In this document: positions 21,801-33,800 of the stretch, one piece after another
Layout: each line of letters begins with the position of its first letter
How positions within the stretch are numbered: the stretch's first letter is position 1
From: Heterodera schachtii
Lineage: Eukaryota > Nematoda > Chromadorea > Rhabditida > Heteroderidae
Length of the DNA stretch: 64,000 bases
Reading direction: 5' to 3'
Assembly (NCBI GenBank): GCA_023374025.1
Contig: SIJG01000006.1
Location: 1,983,102 to 2,047,101, forward strand
Notes under the pieces: generated by a model
What the model saw: the letters and a program-made list of their open reading frames with translations, nothing else
Database searches by the model: none
What the model was told of the DNA's origin: nothing
Position numbers and translations under genes: made by a program

Positions 21801-24800
21801 ATAATTTTCTGTCAAAAATTTTCCATTTGATGGTTTTTTGACTACGTCCCAGCACCGATTGGATTCGAACCCATGACCAAGATAAATAAAAATTAATCTG
21901 GCTGCTTAAACTAAATTTTATAAGAGTTTCTTCATCATTGACTAGATTTTCTTATTCTTAGGTTTTTAATTTATTTTTCAATAGCCTTTTTTTTATTTGA
22001 TATTTTTTCTATTTTGCGCCAGTCTTATTTTTTTTTTTGCAATTTAGCTATTTATAATAAAAAATTTTCAAAAAATAAACTATTAAGACACCGGAAGTTG
22101 ATGAAGCATTGGACAATGATGCAGATGCAACATTTCTCAGTCATGTTGGTGACTTAATAAAAATGCTGGGTTGTTTCCTACACTGATAATTGGCATTTCC
22201 TGAAAATTGACAATTGGCATTTCCTGAAAATTGACAATTGGCATTTCCTGAAAATTGACAATTGGCATTTCCTAAAAATTGACAATTGGCATTTCCTGAA
22301 AATTGACAATTGGCATTTCCTGAAAATTGACAATTGGCATTTCCTGAAAATTGACAATTGGCATTTCCTGAAAATTGACAATTGGCATTTCCTGAAAATT
22401 GACAATTGGCATTTCCTAAAAATTGACAATTGGCATTTCCTGAAAATTGACAATTGGCATTTCCTGAAAATTGACAATTGGCATTTCCTGAAAATTGACA
22501 ATTGGCATTTCCTGAAAATTGACAATTGGCATTTCCTGAAAATTGACAATTGGCATTTCCTGAAAATTGACAATTGGCATTTCCTGAAAATTGACAATTG
22601 GCATTTCCTGAAAATTGACAATTGGCATTTCCTGAAAATTGACAATTGGCATTTCCTGAAAATTGACAATTGGCATTTCCTAAAAATTGACAATTGGCAT
22701 TTCCTAATAACTGAAAATTGGCATTTCATAAAAACTGAAAATTGACATTTCCTAATAACTGAAAATTGGCATTTCATAAAAATTGACAATTGGCATTTCC
22801 TAATAACTGAAAATTGACATTTCCTAATAACTGAAAATTGGCATTTCATAAAAATTGACAATTGCATTTCCTAATAACTGAAAATTGACATTTCCTAATA
22901 ACTGAAAATTGGCATTTCATAAAAATTGACAATTGGCATTTCCTAATAACTGAAAATTGGCATTACCTAAAAATTGACAATTGGCATTTCCTAATAACTG
23001 AAAATTGGCATTTCATAAAAACTGAAAATTGACATTTCCTAATAACTGAAAATTGGCATTACCTAAAAATTGACAATTGGCATTTCATAAAAATTGACAA
23101 TTGGCATTTCCTAATAACTGAAAATTGGCATTACCTAAAAATTGACAATTGGCATTTCCTAATAACTGAAAATTGGCATTTCATAAAAACTGAAAATTGA
23201 CATTTCCTAATAACTGAAAATTGGCATTTCATAAAAATTGACAATTGGCATTTCCTAATAACTGAAAATTGACATTTCCTAATAACTGAAAATTGGCATT
23301 TCATAAAAATTGACAATTGGCATTTCCTAATAACTGAAAATTGGCATTACCTAAAAATTGACAATTGGCATTTCCTAATAACTGAAAATTGACATTTCCT
23401 AATAACTGAAAATTGGCATTACCTAAAAATTGACAATTGGCATTTCCTAATAACTGAAAATTGGGATATCCTAAAAATTGACTATTGGCATTACCTAAAA
23501 ATTGACAATTGGCATTTCCTAAAAACTGAAAATTGCCATTTCCTAGAAACTGAAAATTGCCATTTCCTAGAAACTGAAAATTGGTTATTTCCTAATAACT
23601 GAAAATTGGCATTTCCTGAAAATTGACTATTGGCATTTCCTAAAAACTGAAAATTGCCATTTCCTAGAAACTGAAAATTGGCATTTCCTAATAACTGAAA
23701 ATTGGCATTTCATAAAAATTGACAATTGCATTTCCTAATAACTGAAAATTGGTTATTCCCTACTAACTGAAAATTGGCATTTCCTGAAAATTGACAATTG
23801 GCATTTCCTAATAACTGAAAATTGACATTTCCTAATAACTGAAAATTGACATTTCCTAATAACTGAAAATTGACATTTCCTAATAACTGAAAATTGGCAT
23901 TTCCTGAAAATTGACAATTGGCATTTCCTAATAACTGAAAATTGACATTTCCTAATAACTGAAAATTGACATTTCCTAATAACTGAAAATTGACATTTCC
24001 TAATAACTGAAAATTGGCATTTCCTGAAAATTGACAATTGGCATTTCATAATAATTGACAATTGGCATTTCATAAAAACTGCCAAAGCGTTTCCTATAAA
24101 CTGTGATGAGATAAGTAAAAATTTCGGAATTTTTTGGCAGTATTTAGAAAGGCCGTGTGCCAAATTTAGGATGAAATGTCAATGGTTGCAGTTTTAGGAA
24201 AGCCCATTTGGCAGTTTTTAGTAGGTGCTCAAAGTGGCAGCTTTTTGCAACGTCCTAGCACCATTTAATAATATCCTGGGACATTACTTAAATAAATAAA
24301 AAAAAACAATACTTTTGTCTATTGTTTTTATAATTTTCATGGGCCTAAAAATTTTTGTATATCGATTGATACCAAAAATTTTTATATTTAGCTGCTGTTA
24401 GGTAAATTTATTTAGATTTTCTTTTTATAAGATTTGCGCTGTTTTGCATAAATTTGAAAAAAATAAAGACATTTAAAATTGAAAAAAAAATTCTAATAAA
24501 ATTAAAAAATTTATAGCAAATTTTACGTTAAAATTAATTTAAAAATTTATGTTAAAAAAATTTCAAAACAATATTTTAGTTAAGAAAATACTATAAACAA
24601 AACAAAAAATCAGAAAGTGACAAGGACGAAAACAAATCCGAGGATGACAAAGACAATAATACAGATGATGATGATGATGATGATGACGATGATGAGGTTG
24701 ATGATGATGATACGTCGAATAATAGTGATCACCAAGAAGACAGTGATACCGTATCGCATATGGGGCGTAATAGGGATCAAATAATGGTATATATATTACA

Positions 24801-26949
24801 TTCTATATAAAATTAATTTCGATGCTATGAAAATTGAAAATTTATCTAATTATGGCAGAAATATTTTCTAATTACTTTATCAATTAATTAATTTATTTAA
24901 ATTGTTTAGATTGCTTGCTTGCCCTTAAAAATTAAAAAAATTATATTTAAGAAACATTTTCTGCACCGACTTTATGGTCTAAAACACACCGGACAAAAGA
25001 TTTCCGAACCAAGTGACAGTGATAGCGATCAGGATCAGGTACAGTATACGTGGTACTATTAATTTTGTAATTATTTGTAGGTCATTAAAATGCGTAATTA
25101 TTTTGCAGCAAAAGTTTTTTGGGAATTCGTAATACTTTTTTTTCATCCAATTACGCATTTCAATATTGGAATTTTTTCTAATTAAAGGATACCGTGTTTG
25201 GTCGAACGACAAAAAGTGCAAAAATCAAGCACTTGATTACTGCACTTGACTAATTATTAGATTAAAAATTAAAAGTTACCTGATATGTAAAGGAAAATTA
25301 ATTTTTGCTATTAAGATAAAAAAAAAACTTTGTTGCATAAAATTTTTTCAAAATTTTCCCGATTCTTAGTGTATTTTAGGTGCACAAATCACCATGATTA
25401 TGTTAATGAAAAAGACTTTTCATAAAAACTTAAATTAGGGCATTTTTAAGCGCTTTTAGCCCAAAAAGATTTGAGTTTTCGTACATAGGCTTAGGCTAGG
25501 CACGAGTTCTAGGCTATGCTTGGCTAGGCCTATGTTTTAGGCTAGGTTTTTTGAATACATTCAATAAAATAATTTTTCTTAATTTTGTTCATTTGAAAAT
25601 TAGCAAAAATGAATTTTAATATATAATTAGTTTTTTGAATTTAAGATATATTTGGTATTTCTAAATATTTTCAAGTGCAATTTTGTTAACATTACATTTT
25701 TTAAAAAATTTTAAGGGATATTTTCTCGACCGACTTTTTGATCAGAAATCCACCGAAGAAAAGCTTACCGAATCAAGTGGCAGTAATAGTGATCAGAAAC
25801 AGGTAGAGTTTAGTGATTCAATGATTTATGAACGATGCCTAATTGTCATGCAAACAATAATTATATTGTAATAGCATTCAAAAAGGAAAATCTAATCTAT
25901 CTTTGTGTTCAGCGAGTGCTATGTCGTTGATACAAAACTATTAAATGAAAATTTTTAACAAAAAATTAACAATAACTTTGCCCAAAAACAATAAAATTTT
26001 TTATTGATAATAACCCTAATGTTTTCTAATAGCCTGCAAATTTTCAAAAATTTTGTTAACTTTGAACAAAGTTATGGTCAAATCAAGGACAGATTCAACT
26101 TGAATTTTTTTTAATTATGAAAATTTAAAAGAGCCATTTTTACTAAAGCGCATTTTTTATTCGAAAAACAAAATTTTTGCGTATTCGTTAATTGATTTTT
26201 ACAATATTTTTAAAAATCGAAAATTTTTAAGTCACACAAAGAATCAAAGCCGCCGACGCCTTCATCAAATTCTGATAATCACGATGAAAGTGATAATGAA
26301 AGTTCAAGCAAAAAAATTGATTTGGCAAAACCCAAAGTTGACTCAGATACGAAAACATATTATGGAGAATCAGACGGGAATAGCAATGATGAAAAATCAA
26401 CAAAAACGATGAGTCGAACGAAAAGCAACAAAGCAAAAAAAGGTATCAGCCAACAAATGCTGCTCGAGACCAAGAGTTACCGAGACTCAAACTGAGACTT
26501 AGTCTCGAGACCGAGACTAAGTTCTGAGTACCTTCATAATGACTAAAGCTTATCTAAGATAAGATGATAGGTCCCATTATTCGAGGCCTTGACTCAAAAA
26601 ATCCCGAGCATCATGATAATCACTAAGAATTTGTTTCGAGAATCAACCCGGACATTCGGTATCGAGATTCAAAAATTCCGAGTCCTTTCTCGAGTGCGAC
26701 TCGAGACCGAAAAATGCTCGAGCAGCACTTTAAGCCAAAACCATAAAAAGCTATTTTTAATGTAAGAACTAACGCATTAAAAGATTGAAAATATGAATTT
26801 ATAAAAATTTAAAATCCGAAAAGTTTTGGTTATAAAATTAAGCCAAAATTAATTAAATTTGCTATTTATTGACTTCAAATAACTTAGATGATCGCACGAA
26901 TAAATTGATGAAGAAGATGAGCGGAAAAGAAAAAAAGAATATTGAATGA
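15895..26949 (+). CDS. Locus B: tandem paralogue of locus A, no signal-peptide exon found, one frameshifted exon
   Basis: Exons inferred: 15895-15936, 16022-16063, 16203-16342, 16985-17311, 17859-18113, 19642-19809, 20439-20686 (frameshift; stop at 20574), 22088-about 22169, about 24615-24786, 24952-25038, 25716-25802, 26232-26442, 26888-26949. The first two repeat the 42-nt GKIFSDST unit. The third matches locus A exon 4 minus 84 nt in frame, which removes the UIM-like EQIAKAMELSMEE; the remaining motif has Ser changed to Phe. Several exons share an F-E-K-D-x-L-x-G-M helix, some with a downstream W (VVKAWKKL). Two 87-nt exons (24952, 25716) are duplicates. An Asp run (about 24660-24720) precedes SDTVSHMGRNRD. 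The end is Ser/Lys-rich. Homology to locus A begins near 15720, downstream of where exon 1 would be. It may be a 5'-truncated copy or start at an undetected exon. Confidence 0.5.
16568..16613 (+). repeat. Three direct repeats of ATGCGTCCCATG
   Basis: The 12-mer recurs three times in under 50 bp inside a locus B intron. I do not recognise it. Confidence 0.6.
19083..19612. mobile_element. Foldback element of about 530 bp with 240-bp arms
   Basis: The left arm begins near AAATATGGTTCATAGG and the right arm mirrors it (CCTATGAACCATATTTTCC). Shared landmarks on opposite strands include ATCAATCGATAG, CTCGGTCTG, GACTGAACCGTCCACTGACC and ACCAATCGATTCCTCTCGG. It is located in the intron between locus B exons 17859-18113 and 19642-19809. 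Confidence 0.8.
21442..21856. mobile_element. Foldback element (family GGTGCTRGRACGTNAGTC)
   Basis: Left CGGTGCTATGGCGTTAGTC, right mirror GACTACGTCCCAGCACCG. The arms share CATCAAATG and the CATTCGATAGCCC/AAGTTATGACC core. Relatives lie at 3843-5345, about 20700-21130 and 61858-62690. Confidence 0.7.
22175..24085. repeat. 24-bp minisatellite, about 1.9 kb
   Basis: About 79 units of a 24-bp repeat, consensus GACAATTGGCATTTCCTGAA plus AATT. The first 520 bp is almost homogeneous. The rest mixes variants (TTTCCTAATAACTGAAAATT, TTTCATAAAAATTGACAATT) in a higher-order pattern, and the last units decay near 24060-24090. Because 24 is divisible by 3, every frame without a stop reads as an 8-residue repeat; I regard those frames as artefacts. 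The array lies between locus B exons at 22088 and 24615. Confidence 0.95.
26458..26727. mobile_element. TIR element with TGCTGCTCGAG ends
   Basis: Left TGCTGCTCGAGACC and right GCTCGAGCAGCA are inverted, with repeated CTCGAGACCGAGACT words inside. It includes one GATAGGTCCCATTATTCGAG unit that is tandemly amplified at 47718-48235. It sits in the last intron of locus B, and the duplicated block at 48 kb carries the right half. Confidence 0.6.
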
Positions 26950-27443
26950 TCAGTGAATGTGAAGAATGGGCATTGAATGAATTTGATTGGAGAGATAATT
27001 AATTCGAACCAACACATGTTTTTGATTGGAAAATTTCATGTTTTTACTGTAAAATTTTCACTTATATTACGGTATAAATTGTTGCGAAATAAGAATTCAT
27101 TAAATTGCAAGCAAAAAAAATTGCAAATCTAGAAAATAATTATTTAATATTTTTATGCGAATATTATAACTTATATAGATTTATAAATTAATTTTCTTTT
27201 ATGTTATAAAGAATGCATTTAATAATTAGAAGTATAATCCGCCGATAAAGTGTTCAAAAATTATAAATTTTCTAATATAGAATTTAAATTTTCTTATATT
27301 GCATTTTTTGTAATTTAAAATTAAATTCCTTAACGGTTTAACACAATGAAGGTTTACAAAATGATGGCAAATGATTAAGCAATTAATTTCTCGCTAATTA
27401 TAATTGATCACCATAATTTGGATTCTCCACATTTTTCCTTCTA

Positions 27444-28259
27444 TCAATTAAAGCAATCAACATTCTGTCCACTGAATTTGCCTTCTAAGTTCAGCGTTCC
27501 GATATCAAACACTTTGGCATGTTTGCCAATGTAGCTTTTTGGAACCTAAAAAATAATTATTTTAAATTTTTAAAAAATTTTTACTTTGATTGTGACTTTC
27601 CATTTACATGGAGGTGGAAATTCATCTTTGCAATTCTTAATAAATAAAATGTTAAACTTTTTTATTAATTCTTCCTTTTAATTAATTCAGTTTGTTGGCA
27701 ATTAAACCATAATTATTTTAATTAATTCGTAATTGATAGTAATAAAAATATTTGTAATTTTTTTTTTGATTTCTTACATGGTACAAATATTTTAGATTTC
27801 AAAAATTTTCAAGCTAGGTCCCGTCGCCCTAAAAGGTTTTCGGTTTTTGAAATTTTATCTTTTTAACCAATTTTTAATTATTTTAAAATTGGTAATTAGT
27901 AATAATTAATTTATTATTTTTTTTTAGAATTTCTCACGTGGTATAAATTTAATTTTGGGTCAATGTTCGTAATTTCTTTTGCTGTCCCACTCATTTTGAA
28001 ATGCCCATTATTGTCGGTTTTGGATTGTGCCATCAAATCGTCAATCGTAAAATCTATCAAAAAAATATTTTAAAATTATTAATTTCTTAAATTATTTTAA
28101 ATATTTACGGTCATTGTCGTACAGCTTTACTTTTGTCCCGACACTTGGCTTTCCTTGGCATTTGAGGTGTCCAGAAACTGTCACAGATTGTTTTGTGCCA
28201 AAAGGATTTGCCAGTGCCATGTGTACAAACATGGCCAAAACAAGAAATTTTGAACACAT
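27444..28259 (-). CDS. Transthyretin-like (TTL) family secreted protein
   Basis: Four exons on the minus strand: 28259-28109, 28053-27938, 27635-27585, 27545-27444 (420 nt, 139 aa, all junctions GT-AG and in phase). The protein has a signal peptide (FLVLAMFVHMALA), then NPFGTKQSVTVSGHLKCQGK, GTKVKLYDND, TIDDLMAQSKTDNNGHFKMS, DPKLNLYHNC and a C-terminal Cys (GQNVDCFN). These match the nematode TTL family in order, spacing, Cys pattern and length. TTL proteins are small secreted beta-sandwich proteins, and some plant-parasitic nematode members act as effectors; which role applies here is unknown. A TTTCAG acceptor ends at 28265, six bases before the ATG on this strand, probably a trans-splice site. 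It faces locus B tail to tail. Confidence 0.93.
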
Positions 28260-28264
28260 TTTCA

Positions 28265-28270
28265 CTGAAA
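28265..28270 (-). promoter_or_regulatory. Probable trans-splice acceptor of the TTL gene
   Basis: TTTCAG on the minus strand, six bases upstream of the TTL ATG, with no upstream exon in frame. This is the usual nematode spliced-leader acceptor arrangement. Confidence 0.55.
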
Positions 28271-28299
28271 TTTAATTACATTAAAAAAAAGTTATAATT

Positions 28300-29690
28300 A
28301 TTTCTTTATATTTAAAATAAAATAAACAAATATAAATAAAATAATTAATATTTTTCAAGACTAAATGCGTTCTTTTTTGTAAAATTTAGTTATCTTTTGA
28401 AAATTTTATTTCAATCTTTGAAAATATCTAATTTTATTTCTCATTAAATTGCCATAAAAATAGAAATTTTATTAAAATTTAAAAATGGTTAGTTGAAACT
28501 TTTTTTATAAATATTTTATAAATAAATTTAATAAAACTTTTTAAATCAACAAAATGTAAAACTAACGTCATTTTTTATGCTTTTAATACCATGCACAAAT
28601 TGTTTTGTTTTCTTCAAAAGAATGAATAAGCGGTAAAAGAAATGCTTTCATATAATTGAAAAACATTTTATTTAATCAAAAATTCCTGATTCATTAAACC
28701 TCGCATTCCAATTCCTTGTCAAAAAAAAAAAGAAAAAATTTTGTTTCGAAACATATTATTCTAACAATAATACGAATTAATGAATCGGAATTATTTTTTG
28801 ACATTTTGTTCCTGTTTAGCGAATAAAGGAATCTCAATGGAATTAATTAAAGAAATTAATTAACCAAAAATAGAATTTTTCGAATGACCAAAATTTAACT
28901 CAAAATATTATTATTTTATAAATTAAAGGCTATCAATTGAATGCATTTTAACGGGTTTCATTTTACACACAAATTAAAAAATGCAGCGTCTTAAAGTTGA
29001 ATTTACCTAACTTTATAAAGAAATTTCTCAATAAATTTATTGCTCATAAATAATAATAATAATAATAATAATGGATGTTATTTAAAGCATTTTATCAAGT
29101 TATTATACAAATAAAATAATTAGAAAATTAATTTACAATTTTAAATGACAAATAAAAAGATTTTCTGCGTCCATCTCAATATTAAGAAAAATTTTGAAAA
29201 TCTTTAATCTGCCAAGATTGACATTTTGACAAAAACAAAATATGAAGGAAGGCTTAGAGCTTGAAGCCAAGCTTATTGCGCCAAAAAACGAAAAATTCAA
29301 AAAATATAATAATTGTTGTTTAAATTTTCATATTCTTTTAGTTTAATTGAAATTTATTTTAAATTTAACGAAAACTCTTTTCTTATTATTAGTTCTAGAC
29401 TTTTTAAAAATTAAACTTTTAACAAAAAAATCCTTTTCACTATTATAATATTTTTCAATTATAATATACATGTACAATTGTACAATTTGAATTTGCATTT
29501 ATTTTAATAAAAATTTCATACATCAATGAATTGGACAAACGTAAATTGATTTTCGTTTACATAAAATAATTGAATATCAGCATCAATTTATATTTTTCCA
29601 TTAAAAATGTATACCAGTTATACAAATATTAATATTTTTATTTCTACTTTTTAGCATATGTGTTTAATTTTAATTCTTCATTACTCTCGT
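28300..29690. other. AT-rich intergenic DNA shared with the 49.5-53.6 kb block
   Basis: No exon is visible. It includes an ATA/ATAATA microsatellite near 29050-29072. Long parts align with 49500-49800, 50730-50930 and 52290-53560, so this spacer was duplicated along with the TTL gene. Confidence 0.6.
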
Positions 29691-29900
29691 TAAGGAATGC
29701 GGAAAAATTATAAAATTTTGCTTATCCCTAATTGATTTTTTGATTCTCATGACAAATATATATCCATAAATTTTTCTTATAATTCATCAAAAATAATTCG
29801 TTTTGCATAATTTTTAAAATTTTTATTTATTCATAAAAAAATGATATATAATTTTTGACAAAATAATTAATTTTTTAAATTTTAAAATACGAGTATTTCA

Positions 29901-30850
29901 ATGCATTATTACCAACTTGGCTTCCATATTTTGCTTTTTTCTATAATTGGTCTGTTGTATCAAGCACATGGGCACGAAAATGATGAGAGAGAAACTGGCT
30001 ATGAGAATGCCAGTGAACAAGACATGATAGAAATGAACACGGGTTTGTGAATTTAATTTAATTTATCAGATAACATTAATCACTGATCTAATTATTATGA
30101 AATTCTAAGTGTCTTAGGTTAATTAGCACTTTAATTAGGGAATAATTAGACCAGTGAACGAGATTTCAGTAATTAGGTAAAAATTAAAATTGTAAAAACA
30201 AAAAATTTATTGCTTTTTTGAACTCGGATAAACGCTTCAGCCTTTTCATAAGTCATGGGTTCAAGTCCCACCGCGGGTTGTTTTTTTGCTCTTCCCCAGA
30301 AAGAACAAAAAAAACTATAATATATATAATAAATACTTACAAAAACAAGGTTAACTTATACCTTTTTCGGTAAAATTTCACGAAATTTCGGGTATTTTTG
30401 AAAGTTAATAAAAAAACCCAAAGAAATTTTTCAACTATTCATAAATTGAAACTCTAGAACTGTATTCTCTCAGATAAATTGGGAAAATTTGAGTTATTGT
30501 AATAAAACCATTCAGACCACAAGGTAATCCGATTTTTAGACCCTGAAATTATTGCGGGGATAATGCAAGCAAGGAGAGTAGCTCAAGGCCAAAGCAATGC
30601 GGAAGGCCAACAAGCGAACACCGGTCCTACTGTAACAGAATCAGCACCGTCCCGTCCTACTGTAACCCAATCAGTACCGTCCCGTCCTACTGTAACACAA
30701 TCAGCACCGTCCCGTCCTACTGTATCACAATCAGTACCGTCCCGTCCTACTGTAACACAATCAGTACCGTCCCGTCCTACTGTAACAGCACCGTCTCGTC
30801 CTACTGTAACACAACAACAAAATGAAGGCATTTTTGGAATTACATTTTAA
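29901..30850 (+). CDS. Locus C short form: secreted SRPTV-repeat protein
   Basis: Exon 1 (29901-30042) encodes a signal peptide (LGFHILLFSIIGLLYQAHG) and an acidic tail, ending in phase 1. Exon 2 (30540-30850) begins DPEIIAGIMQARRVAQGQ, carries six or so copies of a decapeptide SRPTVTQSAP, and ends with a stop (QQQNEGIFGITF). The two exons together give an uninterrupted 150-residue protein. Locus D has the same pair (132 aa). The repeat is Ser/Thr/Pro-rich and probably disordered and O-glycosylated. If exon 2 is skipped, the phase-1 end of exon 1 joins in frame to the longer set of exons starting at 31026. Confidence 0.65.
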
Positions 30851-33800
30851 ATAATAATAATAATAATAATAAAGGAAAAAATTAAGAATGCCATTTCAAA
30901 AATAATAGAAAGCTTAATAAAAATGGTTAAGATTAGCGGAAAATTAAATTCATTGAATTGAAATAAATAAATTTAAAATATATAAAAAATGTTTCATCTT
31001 ATTTTGATCATTGTTATTTTTTTAGATAATTGGTTTGGTCATGATGAAACAAATTGGCATGATCATAATGACCATAACAATGGTACTCATGTTTTTGAAG
31101 GTTCTTCATCTCCTGTATACCGCAACCGATTTAATTATAATAAAAATCCCAAAATGTATATTTGTTTAATCTTTTTTTTTATAGAAAATTGGTATATCCA
31201 GGATGATGTAAATTGGTTTGATGGTCATGATGAGCATAACAATGGTACTCATGTTCCCGGAGGTTCTTCATTTCCTGCACACGGAGGCAATCGATTTAAT
31301 AATTAATTTTAATTACGTTTATCTATAGATAGGATTGCATTAAACCATATAAATATGAAGAAGTAAAAATTCAACAAATTTTTTCATTTATAAAAAACTT
31401 TCGTTTTGCTAATAAAAATTTAAATGGGACCAAATCACCATGGTAAGTGTTAAGATTCTAAAAAACCAATCATCTTTGAACTTTAAATTGAATAAACTAT
31501 CAGCCCCAAGGTCTCCTTCAAAATTAAAAAGTTCATATTTTTAGATCAAAAATCATGAATTCATAATAAAATCAGAGATTTTTTTAACAAAAAGCATTTA
31601 ATTTATTGTCACACAATTTTACCAGTGAAAATTACAATTATTCAAAATTACTAATATCATTTAGCCAACAAAAAATTTCTATGAAATATAATTGCTATAA
31701 ATTATATTAGCATATTTCTCAAAAGTTTGGCGATTTAGATGATGATTATTAGGAAATTTTAGGTCAAACACTTGCGGAATCGGCATAAAACTTTCAATCA
31801 AATAATAATAAATTATTCTTCAAAATTTGGCTATTTAGATGATGATGATGATTTTCAAGAGAATTTACAACGTGCCTTCAGGGAGTCGGAACAGGACTTT
31901 CAATCAAAAAATAATGCCATTTATGAGGAGAATTTGCGTCGTACCCTTGCGGAATCGGCACAAGCCCTTAATAATGACGATGATGCTTATGAGGAGAATT
32001 TACGTCGTGCCCTTGCTGATTCGGCACAAGCCATTCAATCCAATGATAATGACGATTACCAAAGTGTCATTGAAGCATCAATGCGAGAATTGCAATCGCG
32101 AGAGGAAAAGCAAATCCAATTGGCCCGAACACTTTCAATGGGGCATTCACGAAATAATTATGACAACGGAGTTGGCTCAGATAATGAGGACATTGAAACG
32201 CAACAGGCCTTAATCCGATCATTTTCCGTACAATCCAATCAGCGCCGGAACAATCGTGTGTCAAATCCACAGGTTCGCATAAAATCCTATGCGTTAGATT
32301 ACGGTACATATTAAGTATCTAAAAATTTGCGATTTCTAAGAAAGCTAATAATTTATATGTATATATATTTATGTTCAAATTATGTTGTTTTGTGATGTAA
32401 TGTTGTGATGAATTTTTTTGCCTAAAAAACGAAAATGGATGGTGAAACATCCTGTTACCGTGAATAATGTACGGTATCCTTCTGGGTAGAAATCGATTTA
32501 CGTCAAATAGAATAAAAATTCAAATTTTATCACAAAAATGGTTTCCTAATCAGGTTCGAATAAAATCCCTATATGTTGAATACGGTAAATATTAGGGACG
32601 CAAAAATTCGCGATTTCTCAAAAAGCAAATATTTATTTATATTAATTTAGTTCCTTTTGTGATGTATATTAAGAATATTTTGCCATAAAAAATTTGCAAA
32701 AATGAAAATTTCATGCAAAAATAAATTGTTTTTTTATGAATCTAAGATTTTTAAGAAAAATTAATGTCCGAGTTTCACGGGAACAGGATGAAGAGAGTAG
32801 TTTGAAAAGCAGGTACCAAGATGAGACCCATTTCAACTAATTCCTAACCCCGGACCGAATTCGAACAAAAATTCGAGTTTTTCCGCCAAATTCATTTTAT
32901 GCAACTAAAGCAATACAACATATGCATGAAATTGTGTGTCTTGTTTTTCTAACTTATTTATTCTATTAACATGGCTACGTTGGAAGAGTTTATATCCGGG
33001 CTCGGGTCCGGGTTGTAGAATCTAGTCCACCCTGCCTGAATATCCGTAAACGAATTTAAAAAACTTTTGAAAATTTTAAACAATTTTAAAAAAATGCCAT
33101 ACCATCTGAAACTATTACCATCTGCATTTTTGTGCCAAAAATAGAAGTCAATTCACAAAAAAAGGAATTTAAGCCAAGCAATGATCGGGACTCTGAGGCT
33201 GAACAATATTATGGAATAGCATCCTCATCAGGAAATGCTAATGTGACCAAACCGAAGAAGAAAAAGAAGAAAGATGGGAAGAAAAAGACGGAAGCCGAAA
33301 TGCCATTATTATCATCATCATCATCAGCATCATCATCATCAACACGACGTTTAACCCGATCAAGAACGACGACGAAAGTGAAAGGTAGTTAGGGAAAGAA
33401 TGACCAAAATGCACCAAGAACATGAATGTCGAAAATAATTTTATGCTAAATGAACCAGAAAAAAAAAATTAACTGAGAAAAATCGAATAGCATTTTAAAG
33501 AGATTTTATAATTATAATTTTCAATGGTACGTTTTTTCCTTCAAAATTTAAATATTTATTTATATTATTTAAATATAGAAGAACCATCAACATCAGCAGG
33601 AAGTTTAAGACGCTCAAAGACGAAAAAGGAAACCAGGAAAGAAAAAGGTTATCCAAAAAAGCATGAAAAATGGATTATATATATACGGATATATTTAAAA
33701 TTAACCTAAAATTTAATGAATATTTTTAAAATCCGAAAAGGTCCTTGAAAAAGATTCGGAGCATGCGGAGCGAATCAAAGATTTTAAATTTTCAATAACC

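Noticed and set aside
22175..24085. CRISPR array
   Set aside because: Repeats are contiguous without unique spacers, in eukaryotic DNA.
22178..24163. Long minus-strand open frames of repeated IFRKCQLS or NFQEMPIV
   Set aside because: They run through the 24-bp minisatellite; the period is divisible by 3, so any stop-free frame stays open. No splice or start context supports a gene.
30240..30290. Functional tRNA gene in intron 1 of locus C
   Set aside because: Only the T-arm/B-box half is recognisable; no A box or acceptor partner is found upstream.
30989..31100. Alternative start MFHLILIIVIFLDNWFG resembling a signal peptide
   Set aside because: The hydrophobic part is the pyrimidine-rich intron end. 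The homologous site in locus D has a stop in the same place, so it is intron, not coding.
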